From contig CAIIXF020000012.1 of the NCBI GenBank assembly GCA_903813345.2, forward strand, positions 12,816,932 to 12,880,931: a stretch of DNA of 64,000 nucleotides, written 5' to 3'. Below are positions 22,101 through 34,100 of this stretch, one piece after another. A model generated the notes under the pieces. The model ran no database searches. It saw only the letters and a program-made list of their open reading frames with translations, and was not told where the DNA came from. Positions within the stretch are counted from its first letter, which is position 1. The number at the start of each line of letters is the position of its first letter. Origin of the DNA: Owenia fusiformis (lineage: Eukaryota; Annelida; Polychaeta; Sabellida; Oweniidae). The position numbers and the translations under genes were made by a program.

Positions 22101-25100
22101 AAAAAGGTGTAAACTGTGGTAAATATGATCATGTGAACGATGGCTACAAAGAATATAGCAATGTAAATCATAATTGAATGGTCTTAAAGGACATAATTCT
22201 AAACCCCTTTTCTGATACCTAAGTTTTCTTGTAGATTTTTGCCAATTTCGAAATCCATGTTGGAATGGCGGAAAATGTAGACACAAATACTATATACTAT
22301 CAGTACTATACAACAATAACACATGGGAAAGTCCCCATGATACCATGATACCACTGACAACCTGGAAAACAGTTCGATTAATATTTAGGTCCCCTTGGTA
22401 TGGAAAATACTTCACCAACCACTGTGTTCTCTGTTTGGATGTTTGGCTCAGTATGCTGCACAACCTCTGAAAACAAGACCATGTATTAATTATCGCACGT
22501 AGATGATTGGTATAATTTCGATATGTGATGAATTAAAAAAATAATGTGTCAAGCTTGTTGATGATAATAGTTCAATAAGGGATCGTTTTTAGGGTTGTGC
22601 AGCAGACTGAGTCGAATATCCAAACAGCGTTCCCTGGACCTTCATGGCAGATTTTTTTTGGCCGTTGCCAACAAACATCAATCATTGATAAAGTGAACTG
22701 TATTAAATTATGCTCCTATGGATTCGGTTGGTATGCTCAACAGATACAATGTTTGTTTTTGTCTTACTTTTAAATTTCATATGAGCATTTTGCTTGCATT
22801 TCTGTTTTTGTTCTTTGTTCATAATGGAAGCATAATTTCATATGGTTTTAATTGCCTTTTTTAATGAAAATGGATAATCCCTTAAATGTATTGCCTTTTT
22901 GCCAACTGTTCCCATGTTGATTTTCTCAAGACACAAATCAGCTTGATTTTATGAATCTTTAATTGTTGACCCTCTTTATTTTGAACGGAGAATCGCAACT
23001 AAAGACTAAAATGGAAATGCACAATCAGATATGCAGGACATTGCTCAAAAGTGCAAAGGAGTGGTATCGATATGGTGAACTTTTTGAATACGCGTTCCTC
23101 TTAGACCAGTTACCAAAACATTCTGAAAATTGTACACATCGTCAATTCAATGATCATCTTTTGGATGGTAGCATTATTTGAATTATGTATATATATATTT
23201 TTACTCTATATTATTGTTTTAGAAAACACATCATACACTTTTTTCGTTCTTGGTATCATATGTTCGGAATGAAATGAAACATCGATATATCCGAAGCTCA
23301 ATATGACATAAACACAACGTGATTAGGTTTCTCAATATTGTAATTGTACAAAGCAAGGTTTGGTTGATTTTAGAAAGTATTTTATTATTTAATGAAATGA
23401 AAGGTTTATCTTAATTTTTATCTATTTTTTTTGGGGGGGGGGGTTGTTTTAGATTTTTGCATACTTTTCGCTAAATCAATCAAAATTTCCTTTGTAAAAC
23501 TAAATATTGAGAGGTCTATGAAAATGTTGTATATGCTATTTTGTTCCAACAAGGTTCGGAAAGACATGTTATTTCATTCTCAAGAATTGGTAGAAAGGAA
23601 CAAAATTGCACTAAAAAAACAAAAAATGTTAACAAAAACAGTTATATTAAATATATATAAATAATTTTTGCATGAAAAAGTAGCCGATCAGTCAACATTA
23701 CATAAAGGACCGTGTCTTTTTACAGAATGTTTTCAATAATTGGTTTAAGAGAAAAAACATTGTTCAATTCAGTTGACCATATCGATACCTATTCTTTTTA
23801 ACATTGACCCGTTTAACTCAACTGTGAGACAGGCCTCACGTCAACATGAGAAGTCTTCCAAAAAATAACTGGGAGTTTCAAATTTTGAATCATTGAGCAG
23901 TACTAAATTTTGTGTAATTGCCATGTCAGAAACATGACTTAATTCCAACATTGAAAAACTTTATAAACCTGATGGATACAACTCTGTCTTTAATTCTAGG
24001 AATGGTTCAAGAGTGGGGGCATTTGCCTCAATATTGACAAACAATATTCACTTAAAGTTAGGACTGATCTTGAGTTAACACTAATAATGTGAATCCTTAA
24101 CAATCGAAATTGAGCAGGTATCTGGTAAAAATATCCTTGTTACTGGTATATATATAAACCACCCAATGCTAAAAAATTTAAATGACCCTAATGCTTCATT
24201 AGGATATTTGTGTGGCGATGCAATATTTAACCTTTTAAACTTCTAACATCAGTAACCAATCAGAATCTTCCAGGCTCTAGGGTTTCTGTTTTCACAAACT
24301 ACCTAGTCTCATTCACAGATATTTCAACTTACAGCCTAGAGCCTAGATATCGATACATTTATGAAATAGATTTTTAACTGATTTTCATAGTCATTATATA
24401 TATATATTTATAGATTTATATTATAGTAAAAATCTTTTGTAGTAGTTTTTTAAATTCATAAAAAGGAGCATTGACTCAAACACAGATCATCAAGCCTTAC
24501 AATTGGATATTACGAGTACTTAGGAAATCAGTTTTATCAGCAAACTTGGTAAGTGTACATTACAACACCTAACCTATTTGTACTCTGCTGGGATTAGTAT
24601 GGCAGCGGTAAAGACTCTCATATTCGGACAATCATTCATATATTGGCTGAGGAACTTCACTGAAAAAAAGCTCACCTAACTTTCAATTAAACGCATCAGA
24701 ATTTGAAATCGAGTGTCAAGGTATACGGGGAGGGGTTCTTCTAACATCATCATCTCAAAACAAGAAAAAACACCTCCTTCCACATTTGTATAAAAAATAT
24801 CGACACTTGCACCAGAGCTGATTTATCTCCAGATGGGAGAGAATGATATTGACATCCCTGATTCAGACCCGGAGAGGATTGCCAATGCCATTATATCAGT
24901 TGGCAACTATCTGCTGCAACATGAATTTGTAAAATGTGTCAGCATTGGGCTATTTAATATAGATTTTAATTCACTGCAAGAGAAAATTGTAGCAGAAGAT
25001 AAAATTTCATATATGTTAGGTGACTTTAATATTGATATTTTAAAATCAAATCAACATGAACAAACAAATGTATTTGTATGTAACTTGCATTCAAATAACG

Positions 25101-28100
25101 TTATACCTTTGATATATAGACCTACTAGAATTGCTCAAACTACTGCCACACTTATAGATTACACTTTTACAAATGCAAATAACATAGCTCAAACAGGTGT
25201 ATTACTTTATGATATCTCTGACCATTTCCCAATATTTGCAATTAATGATAGAACAAAATATTGTGTTAAAAAAGAAACATTCAATATCGCGTTATTAATG
25301 ATGAAACACTTAGTAGACTTAAAAATGAGATAACTTGATCAACTGGGATAATTATGATGAATCTCCTTGTATTTAGCTGCTTAAAATTCATTTTTAGATA
25401 TTTTATCCAAAACATATAACACATGTCTTCCTATAAAAAACAAAATAATTAAAACCTTTAATGATAACAATAAACCATGGATAACATTAGGGATGATAAT
25501 TTCAGCCAAATATAGAATCAAACTTTACATCAAATATAAAAAATCCAGCTTTGCAAAATAGAAGGTTTACACTAGGTAAAAAATAAATTAAATCATGTTA
25601 TTAGAAATACAGAAAATATATTTTATAAAAATAAATTTGAAGAGAGCAAAGATAATATAAAGACATCTTTGAGTATTATTAATAGCATATTGAAAAGAAA
25701 ACGAATCAATTCAAATAGAAGAGATAGCAGACCATTTTAATCACTTCTTTAGCAAAAAAAACTTGCTGGTCGGATTAAGACTAACATTGACCCAATGATT
25801 AACATGAGAAAAATGAACCAACTCTCTGTTCATTACCCCATTTAAAATAGATGATGTCACAACAGGAATAAATTACTAATTTAAAAAGATTCTGCAGCTT
25901 CAATTGACGGTATAAAACCAATAGTTATAAAATCACCTTATGAATTTTTAGCAGCTCCACTTGCACAAATTTTCAATTTATCAATTTCTACAGGTAAATT
26001 TCCAGATGGACTTAAAATCGCTAGAGTTATTGCAGTATTTAAAAAGGGACTTAAAGATAAATTCACTAACTACAGACAAATTTCTATTTTTAGTGTTTTT
26101 GCGAAAATGTTAGAAAAACGTTCACTCTATTTACAGCAATATGGCTTCCGATAAAAACATTCCACATATATGGCTCTTTTAAATTTTATTGAAAACATAA
26201 ACACAGGTTTAGACAAATCCGAAACAAGCATTGGAATATGTATTGATTTAACAAAAGCCTCTGATACCTTGGATCATAACATCCTGTTGAATAAACTTAA
26301 ATTTTATGGAATTTTGAGAACCCCACTTTCTTGGTTTAAAAGTTATCTTAAAAATAGGGAAATTATAACAGAATACACAATACATAATTTTGAAATTGAC
26401 CCAAGTACTATGACTGATATTAAAAATCAATCATCTGCTTCTAATATTGAATATGGAATTTCATAAGGCTCTGTTTTGGGCCCACTCTTATTCATTATTT
26501 TCATAATATTTTATTCACTTATGATAACATTGATAGTTTAGAAAATGATATAAATGAGGTATTGAAGAAGGTTCATGATTGGATGATATCTAATAGATTA
26601 ACACTCATGTAGAAAAAATAAAATTTATGATTCTTTACATAAAAAGAATCAACAAAATTGACAACTTTGAAGTAAAATTAAAAAATCAATGAATAGAGAG
26701 GGTAAGTAATATTAATTTTTTAGGAGTAATCATTGACTCCAAGTTAACATTGGCTGCTCATATAAATGCACTTTGTACCAACATTTTAAATTTAATTCGA
26801 TTAATACGACGGGTGATCAATAAGCAATGGACGCTTTTTATACAGATGTGTTTTATAGACAAATCCCCTTGATTTCCCGTGATACATAATTCAATTATCT
26901 ATCAGCTCTGAAGATTTGAAAACAAAACATGTACTATATTTTGATATATCTTCATTTCCATGAAGGATGTATAGGTACCCCTGGACTGACATAACGTCAC
27001 ACATTCTGAAGCTATTTTAGCTTGTTTAACATGCAATGTAGTTGAATGCAGGCTGAACAAAACTAACCATGATGGTCTGAATTACACCATTTTAATATGC
27101 GATACTTTATTTAGAATATTCTATCATCACTATGTGGTATTCATGCCACATTCATCCTCCAGGGCCCTCTGCATAGGCTCCATCAAGTGCTACATGTACA
27201 CACTTCCTCATCCTCTTAACCGAAGATTGTGAGACAAGGCCTAATCAATTCTCTGACATGGTAGCAAGAAGATGCAGTTGCACAGGTTGTTTAATTTCAT
27301 CGATATCATTAAATCTGCATCCTTTCTCTATATAAATAAGTAGTAATACGAATATAGAAATAAATAAGTCGCATGTGGGCAAATCTAGACAAAATGGTGC
27401 ATTAGCCAAGGGCTCAGTTTTGAGGTCCAGGGATATTGTATTCTGAATATTTTGAGATCTGTGACTAGGTGCATTGTGCATATGGAGTAGGGTGTTCCAT
27501 CCCTCACTAACTCTTCTTTCACAATGTTTTCTCATTAGATTGACTTGGAACCCCGACTAAACAACACTGACATCACAATATTTATCGTTTATGTGTTACC
27601 AGTCAGCAAAATATTTCAAACAACAAAACACTTGTTGCATGTAAAAAAGTTCAAATCTAACTGAAATATGCCAAACTGGCTAAAAAGTAAATATGTGACG
27701 TAAATGTCGGTCCTGGGGTACCTGCACCTCCTTCACAGACATAAGGATATATCAACATGCATTACATATTTTGTCTTCAAATCTTTAGAATTGATAGATA
27801 ATTTAATGATGTATCACTGGTGAGAAAATCAAAGGGATTGGTCTATAAAGTATCTTTATATAAGTATCTGTGTAAAAATGCGTCCATTACTTATTGATCA
27901 TCCCTCGTATATAAAACTAGACACAAATCAACATCGAATGCCTTGTTGACTACCTATTATTCTTTAGTATATTCATATACATGTTATGGAGACATTTTAT
28001 GGGGCAATGCAACAAAAAATCACTTAAAGAACTATTTATTTTGCAAAATAAATTTCTAGAATAATGACAAATTCTGAAAGAACTGCTCATGCAAGTCCCA

Positions 28101-31100
28101 TCTTCAAAAAGTTCAAAATATTTTTGACATAGATAAATGTCAAACGCCCACTTTTGTGCAGAAACACTCAACTATACCTTGCATTTGGTGCTAATGAGCA
28201 ACCCACTTGGCTTATCAGTAATGATTATCTTATTTGTTTTTATTTGTCTGTCCTTATTAATGGTTTATCGGATGACTGTAAGATGTTAATAAAGTACTTT
28301 CAAAAATATATTAAACAATTCAATTAGACAAACAGAGTATCTTATGCATTTCTAGGGGCTAGGTATAGTAGAGTAGAAAACTGTAACAGAATCTGCAGAC
28401 TATTCATTTCGTAACTTTAAACCTTTTTTCAAGAGAGAACAGATATATACATCCATGATACCAGATACAAATATAATTTTAGAACTGAAACTGGTGGAAA
28501 TCAATTGTTATTAGAGGAGCAACACTTTATTACTCACTTGCTATAGACTTTAAAAAGGCAAAGTATGTTAAGAAATTCGAAAAACTTATAAAGAATGATC
28601 TTATCAGTAAATACCAATGATATCCTATGCTTCCATTTCCTCTTTCATTCTGATTAATTTAGCTTTTGATCTATGACTAAAACATTACTATTAAAAATTA
28701 TGACCTATGGAATATATACGCCCCTTGGGGTGTCTTTTTCATGTTATTGATGAAATATTGTATGATGTAATTTTGAATGAATGAATTGAATTGAATAATT
28801 GAATTGAAATTGAACTCCCATAGAATTTTTCAAAATGTTACCCCCCACCATTTGCAAATCATCTTTACTGGCCTGATAATGTATTATAATTTAAGGTATA
28901 TCTGGTTGCGATATGATGTAATAATGATTTTCTTGAACACTGGGTTGATTAGGGTTTACAATGTTTCAGCGCCCCGGCCTTCCTGTTCGATTGGTTCCCC
29001 ATGTAAGGCCCCTTTTCGAAAATGCGTTCAACATAGTAAACATTACCACACTTGTGTTATGGATGATAGGACTCTTGGTGCCATAGAGAGGTTAGAGAAT
29101 TTTAGAGGTGGGTCTGTCTTTTATATCCAAAAATGATATCCGACTAAACTAAAGTAGCGACATATGTCAAGAGAGAGGTTTAGAGAAAGAGATGCAACGA
29201 ACAAAACCTAACAATCGTTTTAAACTTTACACAGGCCTATTTTATGATTTAGGTTCCTCGAAGCCACTAGGGTTCTTCTGTTTTTGAAGAGTATTGATAG
29301 ATTTTTGATAAAGAATTACTTTGAATTGCTATCACTACAATGCAAAATCGATCGCATTACGACCAACCACCGTGAAACAAAAATGCCATTCCACATTGCT
29401 TTTAATTACTATCTTTACAAACGGTACTCTAATTTTGCACCCATCTGTTCCAAATCGCTCAATCTCACATTTATTTCATTAACCTAAAATGTAATTCGAA
29501 TCTGATTCATATAATAGAGCATTTAAAAGTTCATGACATCCTTCGCATTCGAATCCATATAATGTTATCGCGTTCAAAATATTCTCAAAGTGGAGAACAG
29601 TTTGCTTGTCATTATCTGGCCTTATCTGGCCAATACAAAGACAACACAAACTGTAATATAGATCTTTTTCAATATGGCTTTTTCTCCGTGTCCAGTACAC
29701 ACGTTCACCATATTTACATGCTTAATAATGCAATGTATCTTCGAATAAAACACTGGTCAAGTAGATTAGAGTCTCTTGAGGCAATTTTGTTACTGTTTCT
29801 CAAATGTTGTATTCTCGATTTCAATCATAAATTACGTCAATAGAGCGCCAAACAGACGTCATAGAAACTCAGTACAAGTACAAGAATGATCTTGATTGGA
29901 CATCATGGTGCAGAGAACTCGTAATTTTACTGAGTGGGTCCACAACCAAATAAAAATATTATAGGCCCTGTTAAGAACTCCTGACCACTGAACAGATTCG
30001 AATAGACCCCTAGTAGTCCATGATATGAAAACTCTAGGACGTCTAATAAAGGAGCTGGTAGCACACTATAGCGCAGCGATATTTCACCTAACATTGTCAT
30101 ACCTAGATATGTTCCCGAATAATTTTTATTATAACCGTTTAATATACTTCCGGCTTTTAGGCTGAATTATGCCTGCCATTAACAGAGGTCAAAAAATCAT
30201 CAAAATATAAAAATCTCCATTTTCACAATTTGGAGTACACAACGGAACAAAACATAATACAAAATGATTTTAGATATATGATTCAGTTTCCTAAGCTATA
30301 CGTTTGAGGGTTTTCTTATCAACGTTTTGTATTGTTTCTCAAGTATTAATATAATAAATGCTACAAATGAATCGGTTTTATATTAAAATGACAAATGCTT
30401 AAATTATACTAGTTTTTCACAAAATGGGTCTCAATACGTTTTGAGATATGGCCTTTTATTCCGTGGTAGACATTATAAATAAAGGAGGGCCTATTGCTCT
30501 TCCTTGACTAATTGGGACTACAGCTAAAATTCCATTTCTCTTAGATATAGCTCGGCTGCTTATAAAACAACCATCAAGACTTGGTCGAATTCATGAATAA
30601 TTGAGAAAAATCGTATGACTCTAATTGGTTATTAGACATGCCCTTGGAATATATGAACATTCCAATACCTGTAACATTTAATTCTGTAACATTTAATTAG
30701 TTATAAATCTTACCTATTTGTTATTGTATTATGTTTTATAAAACATGAACAATAAATTGTTGTTTGACCCCTTGCGATTATATGGAAGAATTCTGGTAAT
30801 AAAAGGTTTTAAATGGTAAGAAAGCTAATATGTTCCCAATCAGAAATTACTAAATAGTCCACATAATTTTATTGAATCTGCTTGGCTCATCTTTAAAATT
30901 ACACACACCGACATCTACAGTAAAATTATAGTATAGTTTTGCATTATGATAATCTATTTTTTGTTCGTATGCTTAGAATAACAGTATGTGTCTTATAAAA
31001 TGTATAAAAGAATGGTATATTAAAAGAATCAAGACATATGCGCCTCCATAAATATTGCTTCAAATGTTGCTGCGCTATAGTGTGCTGCGGATCTTTCATA

Positions 31101-34100
31101 TTCGGAAGTCATACCATGGACTATAGTATCTGTTAGCAGTTCTTATTTAGATACCGTTGAAGGTTCGTTTTTTGCAGATGTCTGCATAATGCGAGATCCC
31201 TATCGCAATGGCGGGACGTGTGATTTAATCGAAAGTTCCACGTCATATAATTGTACTTGCACTGGTGAATACCATGGCACAACATGTAACGACAAAGGTA
31301 AATTAATCATTATAATGCAATCGAGACACAACTTTGTTATCGTACCTTAATATGTTATAGGCCCTGTTAAGAACTCCTGACAGATTTGAAAAGACCCCTA
31401 GTATCTGTTAGCAGTTCTTATTTAGATACCGTTGAAGGTTCATTTTTTGCAGATGTCTGCATAATGCGAAATCCCTGTGGCATTGGCGGGACATGTGAAT
31501 TAATCGAAAGTTCCACGTCATATAATTGTACTTGCACTAGTGAATACGGTGGCACAACATATAACGACAAAGGTAAATTAATCATTAACTTTATTCTTAA
31601 TTAAGCTTAAATTAATCCTCAGGTTTCGGGGCGCTCCGAAGTATACCTGATTGGGAATGGAGTTTGCCCTACTAGGATGGGACTTGGGTCTTGGCTTCTA
31701 TGTTGTAGTTCTCATTCCTCCGCAGTCACATTCAACGTGAGTATGACTCTGCTGTGGTACCAATATCCTTAACTGCTCTCCTAAGATGACTAGATTGTAT
31801 TCCTAGGTCCTTCAATATGTGACGTAGGGAGGCAAGTCACATGTTACACGGTAAAAAGTTCTAGAGCTGATTTTCTTTTCGGCGGCCATCTTGCATTCTG
31901 GCGGCCATTTTGAAAGTTTTTAGATAAATCTTGTCATCACGTTTCCAGGAAAACCACTTAACAGATTTACTTTAAATTTTACACATGTTACATAGTAAGA
32001 AGTTAGAGCTGATTAACTTTTCGGCGGCCATCTTGCATTCTGGTGGCCATTTTGGAAGTTTTTAGAAAAATCTTGTCATTGCGATTCCATGAAAACAACT
32101 TACGGAATTTCTTCAAAGGATTGGTCTCAATATTGAGAACTAAATTCAACAATGTTTTTCTCTCAAACCAATCATTGAAAACATTCTGTAAAAGAACACC
32201 GTATTTTATGTAATGTTTACTGATTGACAACAATTTAATGCAAAAATTATTTAGAAATATTTGATACAACTGTTTTTGCTATTTTTAGTGTAATTGTTTT
32301 TGCTACTTTCTACCAATTCTTGAGAATAAAATAAAATGTCTTTCCGAACCTTGTTGGAACAAAATAGCATATGTAACATGTTTTAGACCTCTTAATATCA
32401 TAGTTATACAAAGGAATTGTGGTTGATTTTAAAAAAGTATTCCAAAAATTAAAACAAAATCCCCCAAAATAGATAAAATCAAGATAAACCTTTTATTCCA
32501 TTAACAAAATACTTTTTTAAAATCAACCAAAATTTCCTTTGTACCATTACAATTTTGAGAGACCTAAACATGTGTTTATGTCGTTTTGTTCCAATGAGGT
32601 TCGGAAAGATGTTTCATTTCACTCTGGGAACATGATACCAAGAACAAAACAAGTGTTTGATGTGTTTTCTAAAACAATGAGATGAACGTATATATTATAT
32701 TTTTTTTTTCAAATAATATTGGTACCATTCAAAAGATGACCATTAAATTGACGATGTGTTAAATTTTTTAAATTTTTATGACTGGTTTAAGATAAATGTG
32801 TGTTCAAAAAGTTCTCCATATCGATACCACTCTTTTAAACACATGTTACATGGTAAGAAGCTCTAGAGCTGATCAACTTTTCAGCGGCCATCTTGCTTTC
32901 TTGGTCAACAAACCCACACTGCTTTATCTTAGGAGCGGTTTTGTTCACCCTGTCCTTTATTTGCTTATTTATTAATCTAAGCTTGTTTAGAACAATTTAA
33001 ATGTGCAGATTGTGCAAAATCCCATAAACAGCTTCAGATTTTATGCAAAGAGACTACAACGCAGAATGCAATATGCCATTGGCAGGTATATAGCTGGCTT
33101 GAACAAAAACCTACATGAAAACATCATCTTCTTCGAAAAGAATTTTACTTTGCATCGATATCAAAACTGAGCATAATATTCAAAAAGCACGAGAATAATG
33201 ATTATTGTTGACACCAACGTGAAAGGTCCATGTGCAGTATGGCAAGTGATTTAGACGGGCATATTTTTAACCATGAGTACTTTCTGGGCATACATACAGT
33301 GGTTTTTATTAAAACAATATGTTTTCTTTCAAGTGAAGTCCCCATGATGATAATAATATCAAAGGAACAATTCGAAAAATTATAAATAGGGACTCCTCGT
33401 CAACAATTTTTTCAAAATGTTGAACTTATTTGCTCAAAAGAAGATCTTCTTTTCTGATTTTTATTGCATGAAAACATTATTCAACAAGGGGTCTAAAACA
33501 TTCTCAAAAGTAGAAGGGTATTGAAAGTCAAGTTTTGAAGATATTAGTTTTCGATGACCAAAAACATGCTGAAAACAATGGATAGCATGAATTTTCCCTA
33601 TGGGATATTACATGGGAAATTTGGTTTTTAACTTTTTCGCATTTCAATATTCATCCTCTTTTCAGAAGTTATTAATAAAGTGTAGAAGAAACTGTTGATA
33701 CATTTAAATTAAAAAAAACTAGATACTCTTTTTAGAAAATAAGCCTTACATTTTTTAAATGTGACAAGGTGGGGTCCTAATCCATAAATTTTCAGAGAGT
33801 TGGATTGATATTTTACTATCACGGTGCTTCAGTGTAAGGAAACATATTGTTTTGGTAAAAACCACTGTTTTTATACCAAGAAAATTCTCATGGTGAAATA
33901 TATGACTGTCTAAAATCACTTTCTATCCTGCACATTGACCTTTCACATTTTGCGTTCTAAACAAATAAACTCTGAAGCTGAACGGGCATTGCTCAAACGT
34001 ATGCGTGAACTACCTTTATTGATTCATTTACTCTCCGTTCACGTTTACGTTATGAAAAACATTGCAAGCTTAGCCTCATTATGATTAGTAAACTGCACTG

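Larger units (their letters stand above)
23795..28816 (+). mobile_element. Degenerate LINE (CR1/L2-like), broken by two insertions
   Basis: In order: endonuclease N-terminal part (23795-24165), a foreign insert of about 0.8 kb, endonuclease C-terminal part (24968-25270), reverse transcriptase (about 25890-26805), a mariner insert (26807-27907), the C-terminal region (27910-28620), then a 3' tail of GAATT/TTGAA repeats (28765-28816). Stops and frameshifts are frequent, so it is dead. The RT segment lacks the YxDD region by deletion. The order EN-RT and the short-repeat 3' tail suit the CR1/L2 group (family knowledge); the clade is inferred. It lies in an intron of the EGF gene in sense orientation. 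Confidence 0.85.
29958..31600 (+). repeat. Tandem duplication of an EGF exon with flanks
   Basis: Copy 1 runs 29958 to about 31352 and copy 2 about 31357 to 31600. Both start TATAGGCCCTGTTAAGAACTC, continue with GACCCCTAG and TATCTGTTAGCAGTTC, and then carry an EGF exon and donor GTAAATTAATCATT. Copy 1 is longer only because a 1.1-kb TIR element sits between GACCCCTAG and TATCTG. Without it the unit is about 285 bp. The exons differ at about a dozen positions. Confidence 0.9.

Noticed and set aside
24833-24967. Reading 24833-25333 as one intact 166-residue gene
   Set aside because: The first 45 codons match an SGNH-like block III and the rest a LINE endonuclease; it is a fusion of two transposon fragments.
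28804-28969. The N-terminal 55 codons of the open frame leading into EGF exon 5
   Set aside because: They start in the LINE 3' tail and end at a good acceptor (TTTACAATGTTTCAG). They are intron sequence that happens to be open.
29479-29843. Overlapping open frames of 73 and 93 codons in the intron after exon 5
   Set aside because: They overlap on opposite strands, lack cysteine patterns or other domains, and no acceptor-donor pair in phase 1 encloses them.
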